From: Asanoa hainanensis
Lineage (GTDB): Bacteria; Actinomycetota; Actinomycetes; Mycobacteriales; Micromonosporaceae
NCBI RefSeq assembly: GCF_900188485.1
Contig: NZ_FZPH01000022.1
Location: forward strand, 1 to 64,000
Direction of reading: 5' to 3'
Length of the DNA stretch: 64,000 bases
The position numbers and the translations under genes are program-made. The notes beneath the pieces were generated by a model. The model was not told the DNA's origin and made no database searches. It saw only the letters and a program-made list of their open reading frames with translations. Below are positions 25,466 to 36,064 of the stretch, piece by piece (position 1 is the first letter of the stretch; each line of letters starts with the position of its first letter).

Positions 25466-27871
25466 GTGTCCGCTGACGTTCAGGACCCGTCGACCACGGC
25501 CCGGAAGCCCGCCGACCGGGCGCTGGCCCGTCCCCCACGACGCGCGCTGACGGCCCTGGTCGCCGCCGTGGTGCTCGGCGCGATCGGGGTCGTCTCGTTG
25601 CTCGACATCCGGCCGCCCGCGCCGAAGCCGGCCTCGGCACCCGCGAGCGAGTTCAGCGCCGGGCGGGCGGCCGCCCACATCGACACCGTCGCGGCCCGTA
25701 CGCACGTCGCGGGGAGCGCCGCCAACGACACTGTGCGTGACTATCTCGTGCGTACGCTGTCGGGTTTCGGACTCCGTACGTCGGTGCAGGACACCATCGG
25801 CGGCGAGGCCGGCGACCTCAGCGGCAGCTCCGGCGCGGCGGCCGTCGCCCACGTCCGCAACGTGGTCGCGGAACTGCCCGGCACCGCCCCGACGGGCACG
25901 GTGTTCCTGGTCGCGCACTACGACTCCGTGCAGGTCGGTCCGGGCGGCAACGACGACGGAGCCGGCACTTCGTCGGTCGTCGAGGTGGCCCGCGCACTGA
26001 CCCAGGCCGGCCCGCTCCGCAACAACGTGGTGTTCGTGCTGACCGACGCCGAGGAGGCGTGCCTGTGCGGCGCGCTCGCGTTCGCCGCGAACCATCCGCT
26101 GGCCAAGGACGGCGGGGTCGCGCTCAACCTGGAGGCGCGTGGCAGCACCGGTCCGGTGATCATGTTCGAGACCTCCCGCGACAACGCGAAACTCGTCGAC
26201 GTGTTCGCCAAGTCGGCGCCGCACCCGGTCGGCACCTCGTTCGCGGTCGAGGTCTACCGGCTGCTGCCGAACGACACCGACTTCACCGCGTTCCTCGGCA
26301 ACGACTTCGTCGGCCTCAACTCGGCCTACATCGACGGTGGCGCGCTCTACCACACGCCGCTGGACACCCCTTCGTCCGTCGACCGGCGCACACTGCAACA
26401 ACACGGCGACAACGCGCTCGGGCTGGTACGCGCGTTCGGCGCCACCGACCTGGGCTCTTTGCGGGCCAGCGGCGACGCCACCTACTTCCCCGTGCCCGGC
26501 ACGCTGCTCGTCTATCCCGGCTGGCTGACCTGGCCGCTGGCCGCGCTCGCGCTGCTGCTGGTGGTCGCCCTCGCGGTGGTCACGGTGCGCACCGGCCGCG
26601 CGTCGTGGGGCCGGATCGCGGCCGGCTTCGGGCTGGCCCTCGTGCCGATCATCGCGGCGCCGCTGGCCGCCCAACTGCTCTGGACGCTGGTCACCGCGCT
26701 ACGACCCGGGTACGTGTCGCTGCTCGACCCGTACCGGCCGATGCTCTGGCGGCTCGCCGTCGTGCTGCTCGCGACGACCGTGCTGTTCACGTGGTACGCG
26801 CTGCTGCGCCGCCGGTTCGGGCCCGCCGCGCTGGCGGTCGGTGGGTTCGGCTGGTTGGCGGTGCTCGGCCTCGTGCTGGCCGCGGTCACGCCTGGTGGCT
26901 CCTACCTGGCCGCCCTGCCCGCGCTGGCCGGCGCGCTCGGCGGCCTGGTGGCCCTGCGGCTGCGCGACTCCTGGACGGTGGTCCCGCTGACGGTGGCCGC
27001 CGCGGTCGGCGTCGTCATCCTCGCGCCGACCGTGGTGCTGCTCTTCCCGGCGCTCGGCATGGCGATGGGCGGGGTGGGCGCGCTGTTCGCGACGCTGCTG
27101 GGCCTGGCCGCGCTGCCGGTGCTCGACCTGCTGTTGCCGGCGGCCGGCGGCCAGCGGGGAATGACCGCGCTGCGGGCCCGCCGGATTGGGCTGGGCGTCC
27201 CCGGGCTGGCGCTGGTGGCCACGCTGGCGCTCGGCGGCACCGCGTTCGCGGTCGACCGCTTCGACCCGGCCCACCCGGTGCCGACCCACCTCATGTACGC
27301 CCTGGACACCGACAACGGCCAGGCCAAGTGGGTCAGCTACGAGTCGTCGCCGCAGCCGTGGACGGCAGGCTACGTGTCGGCCAAAGAGGACCTCGCGGCG
27401 GTCTTTCCCGAGATCGGCGGGGAGGAGGTGCTGACCGGGCCGGCACAGGCGGCGAGCCTGCCGGCGGCTTCCGTGACCGTGGTTTCCGACTCCGACTCCG
27501 GCTCCGGCTCGGGCGGCAGCCGGACGCTCCGCCTCAAGGTCGTGCCGCAGCGGCCGGTCCGGCTGGCCGCGCTGCACGTCGACGGTGCGAGCGCGGCCGT
27601 GGAGAAGGCCAGCGTCGGCGGCTTCCCGGTGCCGGTGGACGCGTCCGGGCCGTGGTCGTTCGGCCTGATCTTCCACGCACCGCCGGCGGACGGCTTCGAG
27701 GTGGAACTGGTCCTGAAGCCGACCGGCAGCGGTCCGATCCGCCTCCGGGTCGAGGACGGGAGCGACGGGCTCGAGAACCTGCCGGGCTTCCGTCCCCGCC
27801 CACCGGGCGTGGGCGTCATGGGCAGCCACAGCTCGGAGTTCGTGCTGGTCGCGAAGACGTACACCTTCTGA
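25466..27871 (+). CDS. M28 family membrane metallopeptidase
   Basis: An 801-residue protein. One N-terminal helix (about 30-50) precedes an extracytoplasmic M28 aminopeptidase domain: zinc ligands in LVAHYDSV, GGNDDGAGTSS, LTDAEEACLCG and a later His in LYHTPLDTPSSVD. From about residue 365 seven or eight membrane helices follow, and the last 200 residues are a soluble beta-rich domain. It probably trims peptides at the cell surface. GTG 25466 has GAAGGAGA upstream. Diverges from the signalling operon. Confidence 0.88.
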   Translation: MSADVQDPSTTARKPADRALARPPRRALTALVAAVVLGAIGVVSLLDIRPPAPKPASAPASEFSAGRAAAHIDTVAARTHVAGSAANDTVRDYLVRTLSGFGLRTSVQDTIGGEAGDLSGSSGAAAVAHVRNVVAELPGTAPTGTVFLVAHYDSVQVGPGGNDDGAGTSSVVEVARALTQAGPLRNNVVFVLTDAEEACLCGALAFAANHPLAKDGGVALNLEARGSTGPVIMFETSRDNAKLVDVFAKSAPHPVGTSFAVEVYRLLPNDTDFTAFLGNDFVGLNSAYIDGGALYHTPLDTPSSVDRRTLQQHGDNALGLVRAFGATDLGSLRASGDATYFPVPGTLLVYPGWLTWPLAALALLLVVALAVVTVRTGRASWGRIAAGFGLALVPIIAAPLAAQLLWTLVTALRPGYVSLLDPYRPMLWRLAVVLLATTVLFTWYALLRRRFGPAALAVGGFGWLAVLGLVLAAVTPGGSYLAALPALAGALGGLVALRLRDSWTVVPLTVAAAVGVVILAPTVVLLFPALGMAMGGVGALFATLLGLAALPVLDLLLPAAGGQRGMTALRARRIGLGVPGLALVATLALGGTAFAVDRFDPAHPVPTHLMYALDTDNGQAKWVSYESSPQPWTAGYVSAKEDLAAVFPEIGGEEVLTGPAQAASLPAASVTVVSDSDSGSGSGGSRTLRLKVVPQRPVRLAALHVDGASAAVEKASVGGFPVPVDASGPWSFGLIFHAPPADGFEVELVLKPTGSGPIRLRVEDGSDGLENLPGFRPRPPGVGVMGSHSSEFVLVAKTYTF

Positions 27872-27881
27872 TTCGGCGGCG

Positions 27882-27913
27882 GGCCCCGGCGGCGGGTGAC
27901 CGACGTCGGGGCC
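27882..27913. terminator. Possible weak terminator between convergent genes
   Basis: GGCCCCG and CGGGGCC form a 7-bp stem with an 18-nt loop between the M28 peptidase stop and the surface-protein stop. Position fits a shared terminator; the structure is modest. Confidence 0.35.
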
Positions 27914-27926
27914 TGGGGCGAGATGG

Positions 27927-29150
27927 TCAGGCCGCGCGGTGACGGCCGATCACGCGGCTGCGGCGGCGGAACATGGTCACCGCCAGGCCCGCCAGGACGA
28001 AGAGGACTCCGGTCGCGGTCAGGCCGAGGACGGTGCCGCGCGTGGCGAGCGTGCCGTCCTCCGACCGCAGGGTGACGGCCTCCGGGTCGTCGCTGGCGAC
28101 CACGGCGGGCTCGATCGAGGACCGCGCCTTCGGCAGGTTCTCGATGTCGGCCGTGGTGCTGGAGCCGAAGCCGCTGTAGTTGAGGCCGGTCGTCGGCGAG
28201 ATCTGCGAGTTGAGGACGGGGGCGGGGGTGGGGTCGGCGGCCGAGCCGCTGTCGCCGAGGCCGTTGTCGCCCCCGCTGTCGCCGCTGTAGCCGCCGCCGT
28301 CGCTGTAGCCGCCGCCGTCGCTGTAGCCGCCGCCGTCGCCGAGGACGGCTCCGGGGTCCGTGAAGGGGTCGTTCGGGACGGCTCCGCCGTCGTGCCCGTA
28401 CGGGCCGTTGTCGAGAACGGTGCCGTCGACGTAGGGGCCTCCGCTGTTCGGCGGGCCGTCGTTCGGGACTGTGCCGGGCACGGAACCGTCGCTGGCCACG
28501 CTGGTGTCGATGACGCCGCCCGCCGCGGGGGCCTGCGGAACGACCGGCGCCGGGTCCGCGTCCGGCTCGACCAGGTCGACCGAGCCGTGCGGAAGCTGGG
28601 CGGTCGGTGTCGGCTTGGGTGTCGCCGTGGGAGTCGGGGTCGCCGTGGGCGTGGGTGTCGGCGTCACGCTCGGCGTCGGCTTCGGTGGTCGGAACGTGGC
28701 CGGCTCGATCAAGGGACCGACGGCCGCGGCCGGGCAGGTGTGCGCGATGGTGAACTCGCGGGCCGCACCCGTGATGGCGGCCATCCCGCCCGTCAGCCGC
28801 GAGCCACGCTCGACCGCGATCCAGGCCTGGCCGCTCTCGACCGCACCGTCGGCGCTCGGCGCCTCGCGGATCACCTCGCGCTCGTCCAGCGTCGTGAAGG
28901 TCCCGGTGACCGAGACGAAGTCACCGGACCGGTCGCCAGGAAGATCGAAGATCCAGACATCGCGGTCCGCGTACGGGCCTCCGCCCAGTTCCGGCACGCA
29001 TCTCTGGTTGCCGACCTGGGCGGCCGTCGCGGGCACGCTCAGCGGAAGTACGTTGACGTACATCTCGGCGCTGGCGATCGTCGGCGCGGCGACGCCCAGC
29101 CCGGAACCCAGCACCGCCGCCAGAACCGCGCGCAGCGATCGTCCCCTCAT
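27927..29150 (-). CDS. Repeat-rich surface protein with C-terminal membrane anchor
   Basis: A 407-residue protein: signal peptide (to about residue 29, TIASAEM), a globular N-terminal domain with two Cys, a Thr/Pro linker (PTPTPTATPTPTA), a Gly/Asp/Asn-rich low-complexity part with three copies of GGGYSD coded by a 15-bp tandem repeat (about 28270-28335), and a C-terminal helix plus RRRSRVIGRHR. This layout is that of actinobacterial wall-spanning proteins; the tail resembles LPXTG-type ends but no LPXTG was found. Function unknown. It is the only clear tandem repeat in the first 35 kb. Confidence 0.75.
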   Translation of the reverse strand: MRGRSLRAVLAAVLGSGLGVAAPTIASAEMYVNVLPLSVPATAAQVGNQRCVPELGGGPYADRDVWIFDLPGDRSGDFVSVTGTFTTLDEREVIREAPSADGAVESGQAWIAVERGSRLTGGMAAITGAAREFTIAHTCPAAAVGPLIEPATFRPPKPTPSVTPTPTPTATPTPTATPKPTPTAQLPHGSVDLVEPDADPAPVVPQAPAAGGVIDTSVASDGSVPGTVPNDGPPNSGGPYVDGTVLDNGPYGHDGGAVPNDPFTDPGAVLGDGGGYSDGGGYSDGGGYSGDSGGDNGLGDSGSAADPTPAPVLNSQISPTTGLNYSGFGSSTTADIENLPKARSSIEPAVVASDDPEAVTLRSEDGTLATRGTVLGLTATGVLFVLAGLAVTMFRRRSRVIGRHRAA

Positions 29151-29227
29151 CCCGTTCCCCCGAATCAGACATGAGACGCACCCAGGTGCGATCGTGCCCG
29201 ATTCAGGACGCGAATGTGGAGATTTCC

Positions 29228-29482
29228 TTATTTATGCCGGAAGTGCACGAACAGGCGCCCGAAGTTCTTCGAGTCCTTCTCGACCCGGTGGTAGAGCTGC
29301 TTGACGTCCTTCTGGTCCAGGAACCGCAGGACCTTCTTCTTGAGCGCGCCGGAGCCCTTGCCGGGGATGATCTCGACGAGGGTGGCCTTCTTGGCCACCG
29401 CCTCGTCGATGATCCCGCGCAGCGCCCGATCGATGTCGTGGCCGCGGTTGTAGATGTCGTGCAGGTCCAGTTTCAGCTTCAC
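29228..29482 (-). CDS. Small Smr-domain protein
   Basis: An 84-residue stand-alone Smr domain: LDLHDIYNRGHDIDRAL (LDLH motif) and VEIIPGKGSGALKKKVL (GxGxxxG-like loop), ending GRLFVHFRHK. Smr domains, first seen at the end of MutS2, nick or bind nucleic acids. The GTG start overlaps the stop of the TPR gene (GTGA), implying coupled translation. The biological role of short Smr proteins in actinobacteria is not established. Confidence 0.85.
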   Translation of the reverse strand: MKLKLDLHDIYNRGHDIDRALRGIIDEAVAKKATLVEIIPGKGSGALKKKVLRFLDQKDVKQLYHRVEKDSKNFGRLFVHFRHK

Positions 29483-29844
29483 CGGGGTTTGACCTTCGAC
29501 TCGACCCGCACCAGCGCCTGCGCGTAGTCGGGGTGCTCGGCGTGCATCGCCGCAGCGATCCGCAGATGGGTCAGGGCCTCGGACGTGCGGCCCTGGCGCT
29601 CCAACGTGCGACCGAGCACGTGATGGGCGTAGTGGTCGCTCGGGTCCCGGTCGACCAGCGCCCGCAACTGCTCCTCCGCGCGGCCGAGCTGGGCCGTCTG
29701 GAAGTAGGCGCGGGCCAGCAACTGGCGCACCGACGCGTTGTCGGGCTCCACCGCGACGATCGGCTCGAGCAGCCGCACCGCCTCCGTCGGGTCACCGGCT
29801 TCGAAGAACAGGGTCGCCCGGCGGTACTCCTCCAGGAGATCCAT
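29479..29844 (-). CDS. TPR-repeat protein
   Basis: A 121-residue protein made of three tetratricopeptide-like helical pairs (AVRLLEPIVAVEPDNASVRQ, AEEQLRALVDRDPSDHYAHH, ALTHLRIAAAMHAEHPDYAQ). It should act as a protein-binding adaptor. The ATG at 29844 avoids an unsupported extension. Coupled to the Smr gene. Confidence 0.85.
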   Translation of the reverse strand: MDLLEEYRRATLFFEAGDPTEAVRLLEPIVAVEPDNASVRQLLARAYFQTAQLGRAEEQLRALVDRDPSDHYAHHVLGRTLERQGRTSEALTHLRIAAAMHAEHPDYAQALVRVESKVKPR

Positions 29845-29861
29845 TGCCACCTCCACCTCTC

Positions 29862-30611
29862 TCAGGGTCGCCGCAGCGACCACGCCCGCACACCACCGAG
29901 GATGCCGGCGGTGTTCGGCACCACGACCACGTCGTCACCCATCCGGGTCAGCTGCTCCGGCCGAAGCAACCGGGAGTTGCCGCCTCCCAGGTAGAGCCGG
30001 TCCCAGAGAAACACGGGCCGCAGGCCGTCGACCACCGTGCGGACCCGCCGGGACCAGAACGCGTCGCCGAGCCGGCGGCGCTCGTGCTCACCGATGTACG
30101 TGTCGTAACTCATGCCCCAACGCACCGGCGCCTGCGAGAATTCCAGGTGCGGCGCGAGCATCCCGCCGTCGAAGAGGGCGCAGCCGAGCCCGGTGCCGAG
30201 CGTTATCACGAGCTCCAGACCGGCACCGGCGACCACACCCGCACCATGCACCTCGGCGTCGTTGAGCACCAGCACCGGCGTGCCGAACGCCTCGGCCAGC
30301 CCCGCCTGCGCGTCGAACCCGGTCCAGTCGGTGACCAGGTCGGGGTCGATCTTCGTACGCGGGCCCGATCTGGTCACATAGTGCGGGGTCGCCACGACCA
30401 CGCCGTGCCGGATCATGCCGGGCATGCCCACCGTGACCCGGTCCGCCGTGGGCAGCCGGGCGGCCAGGTCGATCAAGGTCTTCACGAAGAGCGAGGTGGG
30501 CAGGGGGTACGGCGTCGGCACGCGCAACGGCCGGGCCCGCATCGTGCCCGCCTCGTCGAGCACCGAGGCCTTGATCCCACCGCCCCCACAGTCGATGGCC
30601 AACGTCGTCAC
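29862..30611 (-). CDS. ROK-family sugar kinase, polyphosphate-glucokinase-like
   Basis: A 249-residue cytoplasmic kinase. Phosphate loop AIDCGGGGIKAS, catalytic region LVLNDAEVHGAG, second phosphate motif ITLGTGLGCALFDGG and the conserved tail FLWDRLYLGGGNSRLL match the polyphosphate-glucokinase branch of ROK proteins. The Cys-rich zinc motif of other ROK kinases is absent, as expected for this branch. Phosphoryl donor (polyphosphate, ATP or both) is not deducible. GTG 30611 is the likely start; the ribosome site is weak. Confidence 0.82.
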   Translation of the reverse strand: MTTLAIDCGGGGIKASVLDEAGTMRARPLRVPTPYPLPTSLFVKTLIDLAARLPTADRVTVGMPGMIRHGVVVATPHYVTRSGPRTKIDPDLVTDWTGFDAQAGLAEAFGTPVLVLNDAEVHGAGVVAGAGLELVITLGTGLGCALFDGGMLAPHLEFSQAPVRWGMSYDTYIGEHERRRLGDAFWSRRVRTVVDGLRPVFLWDRLYLGGGNSRLLRPEQLTRMGDDVVVVPNTAGILGGVRAWSLRRP

Positions 30612-30694
30612 CACCCGCTCAGTCTGCCGGTCCTGGGGCGGTCGCACTAAACGGTGCCCAAGATCGACGATGGGTTGGATACCCTTTTCTGGCC

Positions 30695-32317
<1,623 letters not shown>

Positions 32318-32354
32318 GCTTGACTTATATAACCGGCTGCTAGACAGTCGAGAC

Positions 32355-32681
32355 GTGCACGCGTTCGACGTCCTGGGTGATCCGGTCCGGCGGCGGATCC
32401 TGGAGTTGCTGGCCGACGGCGAGCTCGCGGCCGGCGAGATCGGCGCGGTCGTGCAGGAGGAGTTCGGCATCTCGCAACCGGCCGTCTCGCAACACCTTCG
32501 GGTGCTCCGCGACAACGGCCTCACCACCGTCCGCGCGGCCGGCACCCGGCGCCTCTACGCGGTCGACGCCACCCCGTTGCAAGAGGTGGATGCCTGGTTG
32601 GAGCGTTACCGCCGGTTCTGGACCCAACGGCTGGACGCGCTGGAGACCGAGCTGGCCCGCGGCCGCCGCGCGCGCCGCTAG
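32355..32681 (+). CDS. ArsR-family winged-helix regulator
   Basis: A 108-residue repressor: FDVLGDPVRRRILELLADGE starts the winged helix, recognition helix in GISQPAVSQHLRVLRDNGL, wing TRRLYAVDAT. No ArsR/SmtB metal cysteines are visible, so it belongs to the non-metal group that often controls transport or redox genes. GTG 32355 chosen from homology. A TTGACT box at 32320 and TAGACA at 32341 lie upstream but with a short 15-bp spacer. It probably controls the following reductase and exporter. Confidence 0.88.
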   Translation: MHAFDVLGDPVRRRILELLADGELAAGEIGAVVQEEFGISQPAVSQHLRVLRDNGLTTVRAAGTRRLYAVDATPLQEVDAWLERYRRFWTQRLDALETELARGRRARR

Positions 32682-32735
32682 TTCTCGTCTAGCGGGCCGT
32701 CTCGCGCCTCCCTGGTGAGAGGGGAGGTGGTCACC

Positions 32736-33305
32736 ATGACCGACGAGCCGCTGCGAGTTGCGGTGATCATCGGGAGCACTCGCGAAGGGCGGGTCGGCGA
32801 CCGGATCGCACGGTGGTTCGCCGCCCAGGCCGCCGGGCGCGCCTCGCTCGCTGTGGCGGTCGTGGACCTCGCTTCGTTCAGCTTCCCCGCCGGCTACCCC
32901 GCCCGGACGACGCCGCAGATGTCGGCTTTCGCCGCCGAGATCGACGACGCCGACGCGTTCGTCGTGGTGACGCCCGAGTACAACCACAGCTTTCCCGCCT
33001 CGCTCAAGCAGGCGATCGACTTCGCGTACGACGAGTGGCACGCGAAACCGGTCGGCTTCGTCTCGTACGGCTGCCGCTCCGCCGGGCAGCACGCGGTCGA
33101 CCAGCTCCGCACGGTCTTCACCGCCCTGCACGCAGCCTGCGTCCGCGACTGGGTCGGCGTCGACCTGCTGGACGGCGGGGACGACCTGGAGGCCTTCCTG
33201 GCCGGCGACTCCCCCGTACAGGCCGCACAGGTTCTGCTCGATCAGCTCTTGTGGTGGGGCCGCACGCTGCGGTCCGGCCGCGCCGCACACCCCTATGTCT
33301 CTTGA
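32736..33305 (+). CDS. NADPH-dependent FMN reductase family protein
   Basis: A 189-residue flavodoxin-like protein: [19 protein letters not shown] binds the FMN phosphate, [20 protein letters not shown] is the family signature and [18 protein letters not shown] follows. It would reduce quinones, azo compounds or free flavin. Ribosome site GAGGGGAGG nine bases before the ATG. It lies between the ArsR gene and an ABC exporter on the same strand; a detoxification operon is likely. Confidence 0.9.
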   Translation: MTDEPLRVAVIIGSTREGRVGDRIARWFAAQAAGRASLAVAVVDLASFSFPAGYPARTTPQMSAFAAEIDDADAFVVVTPEYNHSFPASLKQAIDFAYDEWHAKPVGFVSYGCRSAGQHAVDQLRTVFTALHAACVRDWVGVDLLDGGDDLEAFLAGDSPVQAAQVLLDQLLWWGRTLRSGRAAHPYVS

Positions 33306-33330
33306 TCTGTTTTCTTTGGAGGGAACCATC

Positions 33331-34323
33331 ATGAGTGACCGCCCAACCGGCCCCGCGATCGAGGCTGCGGGGTTGGTGAAGACGTTCGGCTCGACCCGCG
33401 CGCTCGACGGCATCGACCTGTCCGTGCCCGCTGGCAGCGTCTACGGCCTGCTCGGCCCGAACGGCGCGGGCAAGACCACGGCCGTCCGGGTGCTGGCCAC
33501 CCTGACGCGCCCCGACGGAGGCTCCGCCCGGGTGTTCGGGCACGACGTGGTGCGCGAGGCCAACGCCGTGCGGTCGAAGGTCAGCATGACCGGCCAGTAC
33601 GCGTCGGTCGACGAGGACCTGTCCGGCCTGGAGAACCTGATCCTGCTGGCCCGCCTGCTCGGCCATCGCAAGCCGGCCGCGAAGGCCCGGGCCGAGGAGC
33701 TGCTGGCGGCGTTCGGGCTGACCGACGCCAGCGACCGCCAGGTCAAGAAGTACTCGGGCGGCATGCGGCGCCGGATCGACATCGCGGCGAGCATCCTCAA
33801 CACGCCCGAGTTGCTGTTCCTCGACGAGCCGACGACGGGCCTGGACCCGCGTAGCCGCAGCCAGGTCTGGGAGATCATCCGGTCCGTCGTCGCGCACGGC
33901 ACGACGGTCCTGTTGACCACGCAGTATCTCGACGAGGCCGACCGCCTGGCCGGCCGGATCGCGGTGATCGACCACGGCAAGGTGATCGCCGAGGGCACAC
34001 CGGGCGAGCTCAAGTCCTCGATCGGCTCGGGCACCGTCCACGTCCGACTGCGCGACGCGGCGACCCGCCCGAAGGCGCTGGAGGTGCTGGCCCGGGCGCT
34101 CGGCACGACGGTCGAGCCGGAGGCCGATCCGGTGTCGCTGTCGGCCCGGGTCGACGGCTCGGACTTCGAGGCAAGCACCCAGGCCGCCCGGGCGCTGTCG
34201 GAGCTAGCCGCCGCCGGCATCGTCGTCGACGACTTCTCGCTCGGCCAGCCCAGCCTGGACGAGGTGTTCCTGGCCCTGACCGCCGCCCCTACTGGTTCTT
34301 CGCAGCTGGAGTCTGTCCGATGA
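33331..34323 (+). CDS. DrrA-type ABC exporter ATPase
   Basis: A 330-residue ATPase of the drug-resistance (daunorubicin DrrA) type: [20 protein letters not shown], signature [29 protein letters not shown] and switch region [14 protein letters not shown]. The C-terminal 100 residues are the DrrA-specific extension. Strong ribosome site GGAGGG. It overlaps the permease gene (ATGA) and follows the FMN reductase by 25 nt. Confidence 0.92.
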   Translation: MSDRPTGPAIEAAGLVKTFGSTRALDGIDLSVPAGSVYGLLGPNGAGKTTAVRVLATLTRPDGGSARVFGHDVVREANAVRSKVSMTGQYASVDEDLSGLENLILLARLLGHRKPAAKARAEELLAAFGLTDASDRQVKKYSGGMRRRIDIAASILNTPELLFLDEPTTGLDPRSRSQVWEIIRSVVAHGTTVLLTTQYLDEADRLAGRIAVIDHGKVIAEGTPGELKSSIGSGTVHVRLRDAATRPKALEVLARALGTTVEPEADPVSLSARVDGSDFEASTQAARALSELAAAGIVVDDFSLGQPSLDEVFLALTAAPTGSSQLESVR

Positions 34324-35171
34324 GCACTGCCGCCACTTCGACCGACCTGCAGACCGTCTTCGTACCGTCCCCGGAGACCCTAGGCGCGGTCCTCGCGCCC
34401 GGTGCCCGACCGCCAAGGCCAAGCGCCTGGTCGGCGTCGGTGACGTTCGGCTGGCGGGCGATGCTGAAGATCAAGCACGTACCCGAGCAGCTCTTCGACG
34501 TCACCGCCTTCCCGATCATCATGACCCTGATGTTCACGTACCTGTTCGGCGGAGCGATCGCCGGCAGCACGGACGCCTACCTGCAGTTCTTCCTGCCGGG
34601 CATCATGGTCACCAGCGTCGTGATGATCACGATGTACACGGGCATCGGCCTGAACACAGACATCGAAAAAGGGGTCTTCGACCGCTTCCGCACGTTGCCG
34701 GTGTGGCGCCCATCAGCCCTGGTAGGCATGATCTTCGGCGACGTCCTCCGCTACATCCTGGCGGCCCTGGTCATCCTGGGCGTGGGCCTGATCCTGGGCT
34801 TCCGCCCGTCGGGCGGGGTGCTTGGCGTAGCCGCCGGCATCGGCTTGCTGGTCGTCTTCTCGTTCGCGTTCTCGTGGATCTGGACGATGTTCGGCCTGGT
34901 CCTACGCAGCGAGAAGTCCGTGATGGGCGTCAGCATGCTGGTCCTGTTCCCGCTGACCTTCCTGAGCAACGTCTTCGTAGAGCCGTCGACGATGCCGGGC
35001 TGGCTACAGGCCTTCGTCAAGGTCAACCCGATCACGCATCTTGTCGATGCCATCCGCTCGGTGATGGCCGGCTCGCCCGACGCGTCGAGCATCATGTGGA
35101 CGTTCGCGTGGAGCGCGGGCTTCGTGGCGGTGTTCGGCTTCCTGACGATGTACCGCTACAACCGACGCTGA
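34320..35171 (+). CDS. DrrB-type ABC-2 exporter permease
   Basis: A 283-residue ABC-2 permease with six membrane helices, starting after a 55-residue cytoplasmic N-terminus. Family features: [31 protein letters not shown] (coupling loop) and [20 protein letters not shown]. With the preceding ATPase it forms a full exporter for a hydrophobic compound, identity unknown. Confidence 0.92.
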   Translation: MSTAATSTDLQTVFVPSPETLGAVLAPGARPPRPSAWSASVTFGWRAMLKIKHVPEQLFDVTAFPIIMTLMFTYLFGGAIAGSTDAYLQFFLPGIMVTSVVMITMYTGIGLNTDIEKGVFDRFRTLPVWRPSALVGMIFGDVLRYILAALVILGVGLILGFRPSGGVLGVAAGIGLLVVFSFAFSWIWTMFGLVLRSEKSVMGVSMLVLFPLTFLSNVFVEPSTMPGWLQAFVKVNPITHLVDAIRSVMAGSPDASSIMWTFAWSAGFVAVFGFLTMYRYNRR

Positions 35172-35185
35172 TCCGGTTCATCAAC

Positions 35186-35217
35186 GGCGGCCCCGCGCTC
35201 TCCGGCGCGGGGCCGCC
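35186..35217 (+). terminator. Terminator of the ArsR-FMN reductase-exporter operon
   Basis: A perfect 12-bp stem GGCGGCCCCGCG with an 8-nt loop lies 15 bp after the permease stop and is followed by TTCGGTTT. Confidence 0.9.
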
Positions 35218-36064
35218 TTCGGTTTGCCACGGGCCTCTCAGGCAGCCAACGGCCCCGCCTGCACGCCCCAGCGGCGGCGCTGCCCAATGCGACCGCCCCT
35301 GACTCGCGCTACGCGAGGCGGCCCTACGCAGAACGGCGCGGCACAGCCGGCGCAGCGCGGCCTGGGGGTCCGGCCGGCCCGGCGCGGTCCGGCGCAGCCC
35401 AGCCCGGCGCGTTGCGGCGCGGCGCGGCCTGGGGGTCCGGCCGGCGCGGCGCGGTCCGGCGCAGCCCAGCCCGGCGCGTTGCGGCGCGGCGCGGTCCGGC
35501 CTGGCGCGGCTCGGCCTGGCACGCCCCAGCCACGCGCTGCCCAGACCCTCCCGGTCCCCCGCAGCCCGGCACGACGCGGCACAGCCCGCCCGGCCCATCG
35601 CGGCCCGGCCCGTCCCGGCCCGGCGCGGCTCGGCCTGGCACGCCCCAGCCACGCGCTGCCCAGACCCTCCCGGTCCCCCGCAGCCCGGCACGGCGCGCAC
35701 AGCCCGCCCGGCCCATCGCGGCCTGGCGCGGTCAGGCCCGGCCCGGCCCGGCGCGGCGCGGCGCGGACCGGCGCGGCGCGGACCGGCGCGGCGCGGACCG
35801 GCGCGGCGCGGACCGGCGCGGCGCGGACCGGCGCGGCGCGGACCGGCGCGGCGCGGATCGGCGCGGCGCGGACCGGCCCAGCCACGCGTTGCCCAGACCC
35901 TCCCGGTCCGTCGCAGCCCGACCCGGCACAGCCCACTCAGGCACGGCGCGGCACGGCCCGGACCAGCCAGGCGCGGACCAGCCAGGCCAGGCCCGACACG
36001 ACCCGAACCCTCACGACCCCGTCGCGGCCCGAGCCGACGTGGCCCGACGCGGCGCGAGTCGGCG
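35218..36064. repeat. GC-extreme tandem-repeat region, no gene
   Basis: About 850 bp of very GC-rich sequence without a credible gene; every long open frame is Arg/Ala/Pro/Gly only. Layers of repeats are visible: CCTGGGGGTCCGG at 35361 and 35428 within a 67-bp duplicated block, CAGCCACGCG at 35527, 35646 and 35879 within a block of about 119 bp containing GCCCAGACCCTCCCGGTCC, and the 15-bp array listed separately. Almost no A or T. It lies between the exporter operon terminator and the stop of the AAA regulator. Confidence 0.9.
35755..35878. repeat. 15-bp tandem array, eight copies
   Basis: The unit GACCGGCGCGGCGCG recurs at exact 15-bp spacing (GACCG at 35766, 35781, 35796, 35811, 35826, 35841, GATCG at 35856, GACCG at 35871). 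Only one base differs over eight units, so expansion is recent or the array is kept homogeneous. Confidence 0.95.

Noticed and set aside
35218-36064. CRISPR array
   Set aside because: Repeats are directly adjacent without unique spacers of constant length, and no cas genes are near.
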